Shown here: piece after piece, positions 50,699 to 60,937 of the stretch
Position numbering within the stretch: position 1 is the first letter of the stretch
Layout: the number at the start of each line of letters is the position of its first letter
From: Secundilactobacillus collinoides DSM 20515 = JCM 1123
Lineage (GTDB): Bacteria; Bacillota; Bacilli; Lactobacillales; Lactobacillaceae
Reading direction: 5' to 3'
Assembly (NCBI RefSeq): GCF_001435975.1
Contig: NZ_AYYR01000001.1
Coordinates: 1 to 64,000 of the forward strand
DNA length: 64,000 bases
The notes under the pieces: model-generated
Told to the model about the DNA's origin: nothing
What the model saw: only the letters and a program-made list of their open reading frames with translations
Database searches by the model: none
Position numbers and translations under genes: made by a program

Positions 50699-52996
50699 AT
50701 GGCTGCGTCAATTAAGCAACAAGAACAAGCTCACCTTGATGATGTTGTATCTAAGATCAAGGTGGCCCAAACCAAGGCACAAACGTCGATTGAACAAGCA
50801 GAAGCTGATGAGAAGGGCATTCGCGATAACTTCCAAAATGACCTTCGGCTGAAAACGGATTCCTATACCGGCATGATGGAGACCGCGCTGTCGGTTCGCC
50901 AACAACAACAGTTATTAGGTGAACGGCAGAACAGTTGGCAACACGCCACGAATGAATTAACAACGTTAAAAAAATTGGAAAAAACGCCGTACTTTGCGCG
51001 CATCGATTTCCACGAGGCTGGCGAACCCAAAACGGAGACCATTTACATTGGTCTGGCCTCCTTTTCAGACGAACCGGATCGGTTTCTAGTATACGATTGG
51101 CGGGCCCCGATTTCTAGTGTTTACTACGATGGCGGTTTAGGTGACGTGACGTACCTGACACCGGATGGCGAACAGACGGTGGATGTTAAATTGAAGCGGC
51201 AGTTCCAAATTGAAGACGCCAAGATCAAGACTGTTTTTGACACGGAAGAAGCTGTTGGCGACCAAATGTTGTTGGACGCGTTGAGCGAAAAATCCGACAC
51301 CAAGATGAAGTCCATCGTGACCACCATCCAAAAGGAACAAAACCAGATCATCCGGGATACAAAATCGGACCTGTTATTCGTCCAGGGTGCTGCGGGTTCC
51401 GGTAAGACAGCAGCTGTGTTGCAACGGGTCGCTTACCTGCTATACCGGTACCGGGGGAAACTAACGTCCGGTCAGGTGGTGCTATTCTCGCCAAACCAAC
51501 TGTTTAACGACTATATCGACCAAGTGCTGCCGGAATTGGGCGAGCATAACATGGTCCAGATGACTTATTACCAGTATGCTGGCCGCCGGATTCCGAAGAT
51601 GGCAGTTGAAACGCTGTCAGAGCGTTTCAGTGAAGATTATACGGCAGCTGAAAAACGCATTGATACGTTAAAGGGCGGACTGTCCTTCTTTGACGCGGTG
51701 ACGGCCTATGCAAACCACCTTGAAAAAGAAGATATGATCTTTAGAAACATCAACTTTAAGGGCAAGCCGTTCTTTACTAAAGAAAAAATTCATGATATTT
51801 ATTACAGCTTTAATGAAAATTACCGCTTAGGCAACCGGTTGGACGGGACGCAAGAACGGCTCATCAAGATGCTGAATCGTCGCATCAGTTCTGAGATGCG
51901 GACCAAGTGGGTCGAAGAAGCCGTTCAGGACCTGAGTAAAGAGGAAATGGACAAGTTATTTGGCGACCAGCCGCGCGAATTCGAGTCAGCGGACAAAGAG
52001 TTTCAATTTCTGGCCCGAAAAATTGTCATGAAGGCCTTTCAACCGATTCGGCAGGCCATTGTCCGTAACCGGTTTTTGAGCATTAACGCGCAGTTCGTTC
52101 ACATGCTGCGCAGTATGCCTTACATCATCGACCTTGCCAAGTACGATATCAGTAAGGACGACTGGAAGGCCAGTGTTGCGCGAGCCGTTGACCGAATCAA
52201 GAAGGGCAAAATGACGCTGAGCAACGTTTCTGCCTATCTGTACCTGTTTGATAAAATGACGGGCAAGAAGGGCGAACGCGATATTCGCTACGTCTTCATT
52301 GATGAAGTTCAAGACTATACGCCGTTTCAACTGGCATTCTTGAAGTTCAGTTTCCCACGAGCCCGGTTTACACTGCTTGGCGATTTGAATCAGGCTATTT
52401 TTACCAAGGAAAACAGCCACACGCTGCTAAGCGAGCTCAGTACGATGTTTGATCCAGAAAAGACCCGCGTTGTGCAATTGACGCAATCCTACCGGTCGAC
52501 CCAGCAGATTACCGACTTTACCCGGCACATTCTGGTGAATGGGGAAGCGGTGACCGCCTTTGATCGGGAGGGCCAGTTGCCGAACGTGACCCTGGCGGCG
52601 GATGAACAGGGCGAGCTGCAGGCACTGATCAAACAGGTTGACCAAAACAACCAGGACAAAGAAACGACCGCCATTATCGGCAAGACGTTGAAACAGTGTC
52701 GGGCTTTAGCCAAACAGCTCAAGGAAGCAGGCGTGCGTGCAACGTTGATTCAGTCCGAAAATCAACGGTTGGCATCAGGCGTGATCATCGTGCCGTCGTT
52801 CCTCGCAAAGGGGCTTGAATTTGACGCAGTTATTGTCTGGGAAGCTTCTGATGAAAACTATTTTGAAGAAGACGACCGGCAGTTGCTGTACACCATCTGT
52901 TCCCGTGCGATGCACCGATTGACAGTGCTGGCGGATGGCAAATTGTCACGACTGTTGGAAACTGTTCCGGCGGAGGAATATATATTGAATAAGTAA
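50699..52996 (+). CDS. helD: RNA polymerase recycling motor HelD
   Basis: A 765-residue UvrD/PcrA-like superfamily 1 protein. A long N-terminal arm (about 1-200, coiled coil then a beta part) is typical of HelD. Walker A GAAGSGKTA is near residue 226, and Walker B FIDEVQDYT near 532. HelD removes or recycles stalled RNA polymerase. The start is ATG 50699 after GGAGGGG. Single gene. Confidence 0.92.
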   Translation: MAASIKQQEQAHLDDVVSKIKVAQTKAQTSIEQAEADEKGIRDNFQNDLRLKTDSYTGMMETALSVRQQQQLLGERQNSWQHATNELTTLKKLEKTPYFARIDFHEAGEPKTETIYIGLASFSDEPDRFLVYDWRAPISSVYYDGGLGDVTYLTPDGEQTVDVKLKRQFQIEDAKIKTVFDTEEAVGDQMLLDALSEKSDTKMKSIVTTIQKEQNQIIRDTKSDLLFVQGAAGSGKTAAVLQRVAYLLYRYRGKLTSGQVVLFSPNQLFNDYIDQVLPELGEHNMVQMTYYQYAGRRIPKMAVETLSERFSEDYTAAEKRIDTLKGGLSFFDAVTAYANHLEKEDMIFRNINFKGKPFFTKEKIHDIYYSFNENYRLGNRLDGTQERLIKMLNRRISSEMRTKWVEEAVQDLSKEEMDKLFGDQPREFESADKEFQFLARKIVMKAFQPIRQAIVRNRFLSINAQFVHMLRSMPYIIDLAKYDISKDDWKASVARAVDRIKKGKMTLSNVSAYLYLFDKMTGKKGERDIRYVFIDEVQDYTPFQLAFLKFSFPRARFTLLGDLNQAIFTKENSHTLLSELSTMFDPEKTRVVQLTQSYRSTQQITDFTRHILVNGEAVTAFDREGQLPNVTLAADEQGELQALIKQVDQNNQDKETTAIIGKTLKQCRALAKQLKEAGVRATLIQSENQRLASGVIIVPSFLAKGLEFDAVIVWEASDENYFEEDDRQLLYTICSRAMHRLTVLADGKLSRLLETVPAEEYILNK

Positions 52997-53223
52997 TGGT
53001 GTTGAGGTGCGAAGTGATGTGTCGAAAACGATGCGTTGCTTGGCGCCTTTTTTAGTTGGTGTGCGTGGCACTGCTGATGATTGGACACAGTCCACAGCGG
53101 GTCTTTAAGGCTTGTGAAATACTATTTTTGAGACAATCAGCAACTAACCCTACGCGGATGGTAGCGCTTAATGTATAATGGTGACAATTGTATTTCGACT
53201 GATAAGGTGAGGCAGACAGGCAA

Positions 53224-54147
53224 ATGACTGATTTGATAAACTACGATGTATTTGAAAAGCCCCAGTGGCGCGATTTTTACCAAGCGGCCTCCGTGCCGTT
53301 GACTCAGGCCAGCTTGAAGCAGGTCCAAGCGTTTAACGACCGGATTTCGCTGCAGGACGTGCAGGACGTTTATATTCCGTTGATCCACCTGCTGTCCCTG
53401 AAGATTAAGGACTTTGACCGCTGGCAGGACGTGAAGTCTGATTTTCTGCACAAAAAACCCCGGCACGTCCCCTTCATTATCGGAATTGCCGGCAGTGTTG
53501 CCGTGGGAAAGAGTACCACGGCGCGGTTGCTTGAAGTGTTGATGAACCACTTTTTCCCAACGCAACGGGTTGAATTGGTGACTACCGATGGGTTTCTTTA
53601 TTCCACTGCTGAATTGAAAAAACGGGGCATCTTGGATCGTAAGGGTTTCCCTGAAAGTTACGATATGAAAACACTAATTGCTTTTCTAAATAAGGTGAAG
53701 GCTGGCGTGAGCGACATCACCGTGCCGGTGTATTCACACAAGGTCTACGATATTATTCCAGATCAGGTGCAGCACATAATCAAACCAGATATTTTGATTG
53801 TTGAAGGAATCAACACGCTGCAGCTGCCAAGCACGGAACAGGTGTATGTATCTGATTTTACGGATTTTTCAATCTATGTGGATGCAAAACCCGAACTAAT
53901 TGAGAAATGGTTCCTGGAACGTTTTGATGCATTATTGAAGCTTGCGTTACAGGATTCCGATAACTACTACTATGAATACGCTACCGGGAATCACGAGGAC
54001 GCAATTAAGGCTGCCAAACAGACTTGGTCCAGCATTGATCTGCCTAACTTACAAGAGTTCATTTTACCGACACGAAATCGGGCAGACCTCATTATTCATA
54101 AGGGTCCGCACCATATCATCGACCAAATTTTAATGCGGAAATATTAG
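53224..54147 (+). CDS. coaA: Type I pantothenate kinase
   Basis: A 307-residue CoaA, first step of coenzyme A synthesis. P-loop GSVAVGKST near residue 92. The length fits the E. coli-type family (about 310). ATG preceded by a weak GGTGAGG. Single gene just upstream of guaA. Confidence 0.95.
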   Translation: MTDLINYDVFEKPQWRDFYQAASVPLTQASLKQVQAFNDRISLQDVQDVYIPLIHLLSLKIKDFDRWQDVKSDFLHKKPRHVPFIIGIAGSVAVGKSTTARLLEVLMNHFFPTQRVELVTTDGFLYSTAELKKRGILDRKGFPESYDMKTLIAFLNKVKAGVSDITVPVYSHKVYDIIPDQVQHIIKPDILIVEGINTLQLPSTEQVYVSDFTDFSIYVDAKPELIEKWFLERFDALLKLALQDSDNYYYEYATGNHEDAIKAAKQTWSSIDLPNLQEFILPTRNRADLIIHKGPHHIIDQILMRKY

Positions 54148-54153
54148 TTAGTA

Positions 54154-54166
54154 AAACCCGAACAAT
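54154..54166 (+). promoter_or_regulatory. PurR-box-like site upstream of guaA
   Basis: AAACCCGAACAAT matches the Lactococcus PurBox pattern (AWWWCCGAACWWT) at 12 of 13 positions. It lies about 62 bp upstream of the inferred start of transcription. In lactococci such boxes are PurR activation sites of purine genes. Confidence 0.6.
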
Positions 54167-54185
54167 TAAAAACTATTAATTTTGA

Positions 54186-54215
54186 TTGACCGGCTTTAGG
54201 GTTTTCGGGTATGAT
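54186..54215 (+). promoter_or_regulatory. Promoter of guaA
   Basis: -35 TTGACC (54186-54191), an 18-bp spacer, -10 TATGAT (54210-54215). Confidence 0.65.
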
Positions 54216-54263
54216 AGGGGCATATGATTTAATTAGAAAGACAATAACTAAGGGGTGAATCGT

Positions 54264-55814
54264 TTGGCAAAGGTGGATTTATCGTCCTTTGATAAGATTA
54301 TTGTGCTGGACTTTGGTAGCCAGTACAACCAACTCATTACGCGCCGAATTCGTGATCTGGGCATCTACTCAGAATTGATGGCTCACACGATCACGGCTGA
54401 CGAAGTAAAGGCTATCAACCCAAAGGGAATTATCTTTTCCGGTGGGCCAAATAGTGTTTATGCAAAAGATGCACTGCGCGTTGACCCGGAGATCTTCAAG
54501 TTAGGCATTCCTATCTTGGGTATCTGTTACGGGATGCAGCTAATGGCTTATACGCTGAATGGGAAAGTTGACTCTGACAACGGTCAGTATGGCCGAGCTG
54601 CTATTACGGTGACCAGCGACGATGCAACATTGTTCGCCGGGACACCGAAGGAGCAAAACGTCTGGATGAGCCATGGCGACTTGGTCACCCAAGTCCCAGA
54701 AGGCTTCACCAGCGTTGCCACGAGTCCTGAGTGCCCGATTTCTGCCATGCAGGACACGGCGCGCAACTTTTACGGCATTCAATTTCACGCTGAAGTCCGG
54801 AACACGGACTACGGTAATGAAATTTTGAAGCACTTTGCATTTGACGTTTGTCATGCCGAGGCTAACTGGTCAATGGATGATTTCATTGACCTGCAAATCG
54901 AGCATATCCGGCAAACCGTTGGCGACAAGAAGGTTCTCTTAGGACTGTCCGGCGGGGTTGATTCCTCCGTTGTTGGGGTGTTGCTCCATAAAGCTATCGG
55001 TAATCAGCTGACCAGTATCTTTGTTGATCATGGTCTGTTGCGGAAGGGCGAAGTCGAACAAGTCATGGCGAGCCTGAAAGGTAAATTTGGTCTGAACATT
55101 ATTCAGGTTGATGCGCACGAGCGTTTCTTAACCAAATTGGCGGGTGTCAGCGACCCTGAAAAGAAGCGGAAAATCATCGGCAACGAATTCATCCAAGTGT
55201 TTAACGATGAAGCAACCAAGCTTGATGGTATCGACTTCTTAGCTCAAGGCACTCTCTACACCGACGTTATTGAAAGTGGGACTGATACGGCGCAAACCAT
55301 CAAGTCACACCATAACGTAGGCGGATTACCAGACGACATGCAGTTCCAGTTGATCGAACCATTGCGGTCACTCTTCAAAGATGAAGCACGTGAACTGGGT
55401 GAAAAACTCGGCATGCCTTCTGACCTCGTCTGGCGTCAACCATTCCCTGGTCCTGGTTTAGGGATTCGGGTGATTGGCGAAATCACACAAGAAAAACTTG
55501 AAATCGTCCGCGAAAGTGACTACATTCTTCGTGACGAAATTAAAAAAGCCGGTTTAGACCGCGACATCTGGCAGTACTTCACTGTATTACCAGGTATCCG
55601 GTCAGTGGGTGTCATGGGTGATGGTCGAACATACGACTACACCGTTGGTATCCGGGCCGTCACTTCAATCGATGGGATGACCGCGGACTTCACACACATT
55701 CCGTGGGATGTGCTGAGCCACATTTCAACACGGATCGTAAACGAATGTGACCACGTTAACCGTATCGTGTATGACGTGACGAGCAAGCCGCCTTCGACTA
55801 TTGAGTGGGAATAG
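54264..55814 (+). CDS. guaA: GMP synthase (glutamine-hydrolysing)
   Basis: A 516-residue enzyme converting XMP to GMP. The N-terminal class I amidotransferase domain has nucleophile Cys in GICYGMQL and His/Glu in FHAE. The ATP-pyrophosphatase domain has LSGGVDSSV. The C-terminal dimer domain ends [10 protein letters not shown] chose TTG 54264, 8 nt after AAGGGG; an upstream GTG overlaps that site. Confidence 0.97.
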   Translation: MAKVDLSSFDKIIVLDFGSQYNQLITRRIRDLGIYSELMAHTITADEVKAINPKGIIFSGGPNSVYAKDALRVDPEIFKLGIPILGICYGMQLMAYTLNGKVDSDNGQYGRAAITVTSDDATLFAGTPKEQNVWMSHGDLVTQVPEGFTSVATSPECPISAMQDTARNFYGIQFHAEVRNTDYGNEILKHFAFDVCHAEANWSMDDFIDLQIEHIRQTVGDKKVLLGLSGGVDSSVVGVLLHKAIGNQLTSIFVDHGLLRKGEVEQVMASLKGKFGLNIIQVDAHERFLTKLAGVSDPEKKRKIIGNEFIQVFNDEATKLDGIDFLAQGTLYTDVIESGTDTAQTIKSHHNVGGLPDDMQFQLIEPLRSLFKDEARELGEKLGMPSDLVWRQPFPGPGLGIRVIGEITQEKLEIVRESDYILRDEIKKAGLDRDIWQYFTVLPGIRSVGVMGDGRTYDYTVGIRAVTSIDGMTADFTHIPWDVLSHISTRIVNECDHVNRIVYDVTSKPPSTIEWE

Positions 55815-55851
55815 CGCGTTGCTATTATCTGCTCGGTAAATAATGAAAATT

Positions 55852-55884
55852 AACCGCCGCATTTTTTAATTGTGGCGGTTTTCG
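55852..55884 (+). terminator. Terminator of guaA
   Basis: AACCGCCGC (55852-55860) and GTGGCGGTT (55872-55880) pair with one wobble, followed by TTC. Confidence 0.75.
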
Positions 55885-56130
55885 TTTGGTCATTTTTAGT
55901 AAGACGTATTACGATTATGACTCATTTTCAAAATGATAACCGGTGAGCCCTTAAAACACTGTGAACCAAGCTTTGGTGGAAAGTGTTTTTATGGTACGAT
56001 ATGAGCATGAAACAACAGGGACGAACGCCATACAAGCAAACTATGCTCATTAGGGATGAAACCGCTTAATAAGTGAACGCCTTGTCATGATATACTAGTC
56101 ATATCTAAACACGAAACTAGGGAGTAAATT
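55885..56130. other. Gap upstream of the repeat-protein pair
   Basis: No gene. TATACT (about 56092) may be a -10, and GGGAG precedes the ATG at 56131. Confidence 0.4.
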
Positions 56131-57651
56131 ATGTTGGAAAAAAACAGCGCGTTTGATAAACAAATTAACGATTATTGGCAACAATACAAAATATCGGACA
56201 TCTACCTCGGCTTTACAGACATGTACGATGAAGATGAACTGAAAACGATTTTCGACAATTTCATGAAGGGTCTGCTGACGCTTGGTGGAACCAATAAGAA
56301 AAAATGGCAGGTTGATAACTATGAGATGGCCATGGAATTGGTCTTTTCAGATATCAGTGACCAGTTTGGCGATTCTGACAAAAAGGCGCTGACCCGGGAA
56401 TTTCAGGATGTTTTGGAGCCGCTGGAAGGCGTTGCAATTTACGCCTTTGATGATGCCGGCAATAGCAAACAGGGGCCTGACTTTGATGCGATGCTGGTTG
56501 AGGTCGAAGATGATTTTAAAATCGGTGCTGCCTATTATCCTGAGTACTACACGGACCCTGACGCGGATGATAAGCCGCCGTACAAAAAGCCACTGGACGC
56601 GACACAAAAGCGGACACTGGCAAACATCAAGAGTGACCTAGCGAACTGGTTGGCTGATTTCAAAGAAAGCGACGAATGGCGGATGCTAAACGATGCCGTC
56701 TCGTTCGATGACGCTGACTGGTACATTCATATCTTAGTAGAACAGCTTTACACCCAGTATCATATCGCACCGAAGGATTGGGGAGTAGAGATGGTTAGGG
56801 CTGTGATGACGGACTACTTTGTCAGCAACGTGGGGATGACAGCTGATAAGTACAAGGACGTTGCCCCGTCGTTACTGACCTTCGTTGGGTTTATGAAGTC
56901 CCATGGGTTGATTGATTCAGACCAGGCGAATTTGATTCTCAAGGGCATTCAGGACATCAATGATACGATGATTGCTCGGGCTCAGGATCCCCAAAATTAC
57001 TCTGAATCTAAAAAAATGATTTTGGCCATGCAGGAAGCAAAGATCGACATGAAGGACCAGGATGCCGTCAATGCCTTTATGGCCCGAAGTAACGAGAACA
57101 CCCAGGCTGAGCGGGCCTCTAAGGGACTGACTTATGATCAAACGCTTGTTAGTCAGCCTAAGGAGGACTATTTGACCATGAAGCATGTGGCAGAACGAGA
57201 CGGCCACAAGTTTAGCAAGTCAGTCGCAACCAAGGTGCATGATGATATGGCTCGGACTGCTTGGTATTTGTGGAGCCAGCCGGCACAGCAGCATTTGCAC
57301 GATCGCCTGAATGAAGCAACCTTTGTAAACGCGCTCGTATTATTTGCGGATGAGGTTTATGCACAAACGGTGGCCACGCCGAAACGCTGGAATGGAGAGA
57401 ATGTCCAAACGATATTGGCTGGTCGCAAACAAGAAATATCGCGTGTTAGTTACCAACAACTCGTAACGAGTTTAGAAGTGCTGGTGTCTTACCTTGTTGA
57501 GCAAGGAAAGTTTACGAAAGGGAATGCAGCTGCGGTGCAAGCAGTGTTGGATGCTGAACATGAGGACCTGCAATATGGTAAGGTTGTCTCAATGCAACAG
57601 GCTAAGAAACTGTTAGGCAAGAAGAAAAAACGCAATAAAAGACGTAAGTAA
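56131..57651 (+). CDS. Unrecognised protein with three PKxW-type repeats (paralogue 1)
   Basis: A 506-residue soluble protein that I do not recognise. Three degenerate repeats lie at about 36-105, 195-262 and 398-462. Each is helical with a KKW/PKxW motif (KKKW 56-59, PKDW 214-217, PKRW 417-420), then a helix, then a hydrophobic stretch like YxxVxPxLxxFxxFL. Between repeats 2 and 3 is a conserved linker (YSESKKM). The tail has VVSMQQAKKLL (485-495) and a very basic end. A paralogue follows directly. No enzyme motif or signal peptide. Confidence 0.8.
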   Translation: MLEKNSAFDKQINDYWQQYKISDIYLGFTDMYDEDELKTIFDNFMKGLLTLGGTNKKKWQVDNYEMAMELVFSDISDQFGDSDKKALTREFQDVLEPLEGVAIYAFDDAGNSKQGPDFDAMLVEVEDDFKIGAAYYPEYYTDPDADDKPPYKKPLDATQKRTLANIKSDLANWLADFKESDEWRMLNDAVSFDDADWYIHILVEQLYTQYHIAPKDWGVEMVRAVMTDYFVSNVGMTADKYKDVAPSLLTFVGFMKSHGLIDSDQANLILKGIQDINDTMIARAQDPQNYSESKKMILAMQEAKIDMKDQDAVNAFMARSNENTQAERASKGLTYDQTLVSQPKEDYLTMKHVAERDGHKFSKSVATKVHDDMARTAWYLWSQPAQQHLHDRLNEATFVNALVLFADEVYAQTVATPKRWNGENVQTILAGRKQEISRVSYQQLVTSLEVLVSYLVEQGKFTKGNAAAVQAVLDAEHEDLQYGKVVSMQQAKKLLGKKKKRNKRRK

Positions 57652-57671
57652 TGAGTTCACGCTGATTGAAC

Positions 57672-57700
57672 CCTCAACATCGTTTGATTGAGGATTTTTT
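57672..57700 (+). terminator. Terminator between the paralogues
   Basis: CCTCAA (57672-57677) and TTGAGG (57688-57693) pair, followed by ATTTTTT. The stem is short. Confidence 0.6.
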
Positions 57701-57809
57701 CTGTTAAAAATGGTGTAATAAGTACCGCGTTCTAGGTGAGTCAATAAAGAATATGCCAAACTAGGGCTACGGAAAACGAATCATGAACGAAATTGAGATG
57801 GGAGTCAAA

Positions 57810-59363
57810 ATGGCAAAACATAAGCAAAACCCAGAAAAACAGTATTTATCCTTTCGAAATCAATATGCGCAAACCGAAAATTTTCAGCAACTGGCGACCA
57901 TTTTTAAAGACGATGAAATGAATGCCATTTTAGGCACCTTCACGTTTACTTTGTTTGAAAATGCTGGCATGAATCCGAAACAGTGGACAGTGGCCGATAT
58001 CGAAGAAGCGATGGGCGCAGTTTTTTATGCATTCTCGACGCACATGACTCAAGCCTCCCATGATGAGTTGCAGGGTGCATGGCGCGATATGTATATTCCG
58101 CTGAACGATTTTGTGATCTTTCTTGTAAACACCGTTGCGACGACGCTGAAACATTCTGAGATTACTGATATGTTACAACGGGTGGAAGTGGCGTATGGTG
58201 TTGGTGAGCAGGGTTATGGCGACCAGAACGAGCCGGTCGATTTCGATATCATCAAAGCACCAGAATATGGTGATGACTATACAGCTGATGAAGTATTCGA
58301 TAAGCGATTTTTTGGCCCTGGGGTGACAACTGAATGGCATGACTATATTGCGGCAGACATCGACAAATACGTTACGGCTTGGGTGTCCACGTTCTTTGAT
58401 AGTCAGGAATGGCAGTCAGTTTCAAAGATGACCACTCAAGAAAATGCTTCGCGGTACATCAAGGAGATGACGAGGGCAGCCTACGATGAATACCATCGGA
58501 CACCCAAAAATTGGACGATAGCAGTGATCAAAGCAGTGTTAACTGACCATTTTGTGCACCAGTTCATCATTCAACCGGCCCAATACCAAGAAATTGGGCC
58601 GGTATTAGAGGCCTTCTTCAGCTTTGCAAAACGGGCGGGCTATCTGCGTTCAGTCAATGCCGATCGGACAATTAAAGCGATTAAAGAAGTTGAAGAGACC
58701 ATGGTAGTGGCCGGACAAAACCGTCAAAAATATTCGGAAACAAAAAAAATGTGGTTGGATGCAGCATCGGCCGGAATCGACAAACGGGATCGGAAAGAAA
58801 CGGAAGCCTTCATTGGTGCTTGGGTCGAAAACCAACAGGCAAGACGTGCCGGTGAGAGCCGCTCCTATGAACGTGATTTGGTCTATTTTAATGACGGAGA
58901 TTATTTGACTATGCCTCACGATCAATCAACGGGGCAGCTACATTGGACTAAAGCGGTGGCAACGCGTACTCATGGCGACTTATCAAGATATGCTTGGTAC
59001 CTTTGGAGCTTACCAGAAAATCAAGATCTTCATGAGCAGATTAATGAAGCTGATTTCGTTGACTTTATTACTTTTTTTGGTGATGCCATGTACGCACAGT
59101 TCTTGGAAACACCAAAACGGTGGCAACCTGATGACGTGCGTATTATCTGGTCAGGCTATGACCCAACCAGTGATCCAGAAAGTTTTGCCTTGTTACGAGA
59201 AAGTCTAAAACGCTTGGTCACTTACTTGGACACGGAAGGAAAATTGGCCAAACAACTTGGTCCTGAAATTAAGGCTGTATTTGATGGGGCGCAACTAAAA
59301 CCGAAGAAAAAAAGTAATGTGGTGTCGCTAGCAGATGCGAAAAAGAGATTAGATAAGAAATAG
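57810..59363 (+). CDS. Unrecognised protein with three PKxW-type repeats (paralogue 2)
   Basis: A 517-residue paralogue of the protein before it, with the same layout: repeat motifs PKQW (about 56-59), PKNW (231-234) and PKRW (434-437), the linker (KYSETKKM) and a C-terminal VVSLADAKKRL. The stretch before repeat 3 (YAWYLWS...) is the best conserved. ATG 57810 follows GGGAG at 5 nt; two earlier ATG codons have poorer sites. The first gene has a weak terminator after it, so the two may be separately transcribed. Function unknown; no membrane or export signal. Confidence 0.8.
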   Translation: MAKHKQNPEKQYLSFRNQYAQTENFQQLATIFKDDEMNAILGTFTFTLFENAGMNPKQWTVADIEEAMGAVFYAFSTHMTQASHDELQGAWRDMYIPLNDFVIFLVNTVATTLKHSEITDMLQRVEVAYGVGEQGYGDQNEPVDFDIIKAPEYGDDYTADEVFDKRFFGPGVTTEWHDYIAADIDKYVTAWVSTFFDSQEWQSVSKMTTQENASRYIKEMTRAAYDEYHRTPKNWTIAVIKAVLTDHFVHQFIIQPAQYQEIGPVLEAFFSFAKRAGYLRSVNADRTIKAIKEVEETMVVAGQNRQKYSETKKMWLDAASAGIDKRDRKETEAFIGAWVENQQARRAGESRSYERDLVYFNDGDYLTMPHDQSTGQLHWTKAVATRTHGDLSRYAWYLWSLPENQDLHEQINEADFVDFITFFGDAMYAQFLETPKRWQPDDVRIIWSGYDPTSDPESFALLRESLKRLVTYLDTEGKLAKQLGPEIKAVFDGAQLKPKKKSNVVSLADAKKRLDKK

Positions 59364-59383
59364 CCTGATAGTGAATTTGTGAC

Positions 59384-59423
59384 AAAAAAAGACTGGAATC
59401 CTAAGCGGAATCCAGTCTTTTTT
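59384..59423. terminator. Bidirectional terminator
   Basis: AAAAAAGACTGGA and TCCAGTCTTTTTT are perfect 13-bp arms with A/T tracts on both sides. It separates the repeat-protein gene from the leftward MFS gene. Confidence 0.9.
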
Positions 59424-59435
59424 GACGAATAAAAG

Positions 59436-60668
59436 TTAAGCGCGTTTTAATTTGAACCGTAAACTAGGTTCGGTGAACCACAACATCAGAAAGTTGATCA
59501 TGAGCAGGCAGGCTGTCGAGATAAACACGGTGTTGTAACCGAACAACCCAGCCAAGGTGCCACCAAGCAGGGAACCAAGCATGTTACCTAAAGCTTGGAA
59601 TGATTGGTTCCAGGAGAAAATTGCTGAGGTGGCTGTCGCTGGTGAATTTTTGGTCAACAGGGTCTGAATCGTCGGGAACAGGGCGCCGTCAGAAATGCCG
59701 ATCAGGAATCGTAATACACCTAAGATCCAGATGCTTGTTACAAATCCTTGGGGCAGATACATGATCATCGCGAACAAATAGCCGCCCATCAATATTTTAC
59801 TGGAGCCATTGACGTCGCCGTAAGCGCCAAGTCGGGGGGCAGCCAGAATGTTTGAGATACCGGGCAAGGCGGCGATGATACCGGCCACAAACGCAATCGG
59901 CCCGCTGTTATGCATCAGTTGTTTAACGTATAAACTGATAATCGGCGCAATCGAAGTGTTTCCTAGTTGCACGAACATGGTCGACAGCAGCAGGACAATG
60001 ATTAACCGCGGATTCTGAAATTGACCAAGCAAACCGCCAATACCGTGTTGTTTGGCCTGCTTTTCCTTAGTTACGGGCACAAAGTATTCCTTCACCAGAG
60101 TTGCAGATAAGATACCGGCGACAGCTAATAGGGCTGACGTGATGAAGAACGTATTTCTGATGGAGAAAATTTCCGCCAAAGCGCCGCCGATGATGGGTCC
60201 CATTAACATACCAGAGGTTGACCCAGTGACAAGTGTTCCCAGCGCTTTTCCGCTATGATTTCGGGGTGTCTGTGAAGCGATAAGTGCTTGGGCGTTGGAA
60301 ATAAACCCTGAGAAGAGCCCCTGTAAGGCTCGTAAAGCAATCAATTCCCAGACGTTAGTGACCAGACCCATCAGAAACATGGCGACTGCCATTCCAAACG
60401 ATGCCCGAATTAGCATCACTTTCCGACCCTTTCGATCAGCGAGAGCGCCCCACATTGGCGACACAATAGCAGTCACAAGAAAGGTCGCCGCGTAAACGAC
60501 CCCGCTGTAAAAAGATACCTGTGCATTAGTGAAATGACCCAGTTCACTCACGTACAGTGACATGAAAGGCATGATCTCACTAAAGGCGATTCCGGCAATA
60601 AATGTACAGCCCCAGAGAACGTATAAATTACGTTTCCAAGGGCTTTGTTCACGATGAGCTTCATCCAT
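59436..60668 (-). CDS. MFS multidrug-type exporter
   Basis: A 410-residue major facilitator protein with 12 membrane helices. Motif A is PMWGALADRKGRKVM (about 74-88), and GPIIGGALAE is a motif C-like sequence typical of drug:H+ antiporters. It is divergent from a TetR regulator gene, with a perfect palindrome between them, so repression by that regulator is likely. The ribosome site is weak: AAGGGAG lies 13 nt before the ATG. Confidence 0.9.
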   Translation of the reverse strand: MDEAHREQSPWKRNLYVLWGCTFIAGIAFSEIMPFMSLYVSELGHFTNAQVSFYSGVVYAATFLVTAIVSPMWGALADRKGRKVMLIRASFGMAVAMFLMGLVTNVWELIALRALQGLFSGFISNAQALIASQTPRNHSGKALGTLVTGSTSGMLMGPIIGGALAEIFSIRNTFFITSALLAVAGILSATLVKEYFVPVTKEKQAKQHGIGGLLGQFQNPRLIIVLLLSTMFVQLGNTSIAPIISLYVKQLMHNSGPIAFVAGIIAALPGISNILAAPRLGAYGDVNGSSKILMGGYLFAMIMYLPQGFVTSIWILGVLRFLIGISDGALFPTIQTLLTKNSPATATSAIFSWNQSFQALGNMLGSLLGGTLAGLFGYNTVFISTACLLMINFLMLWFTEPSLRFKLKRA

Positions 60669-60871
60669 GATGCAAGTTATTCTCCCTTGTTGAATTTTTT
60701 ATCCAGTGTGACGCATTGTGTGCCACGGTTTTTAAGAAACTTAGCCAGTTGGATGAAAGGGCATGACACGCGAAATATCAGTAACCAGTCTTAGAATTGC
60801 AAAACAGTACAATGTTTTTACGTTTCTATTCAAGTAACTGTGAGGGTGAAAGCTTTTTCTTAAATTAACCA

Positions 60872-60890
60872 TTGTAAATTTAATTTACAA
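60872..60890 (+). promoter_or_regulatory. Perfect 19-bp operator palindrome
   Basis: TTGTAAATT-T-AATTTACAA, a perfect 9-1-9 palindrome in the spacer between the divergent MFS and TetR genes, about 50 bp before the regulator start. It overlaps a TTTACA -35-like hexamer. Size and place fit a TetR-family operator. Confidence 0.75.
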
Positions 60891-60937
60891 AGAGTAATAA
60901 TAGACTTGTTACATAAAAAAAGCAAGTGAGTGAGAAT

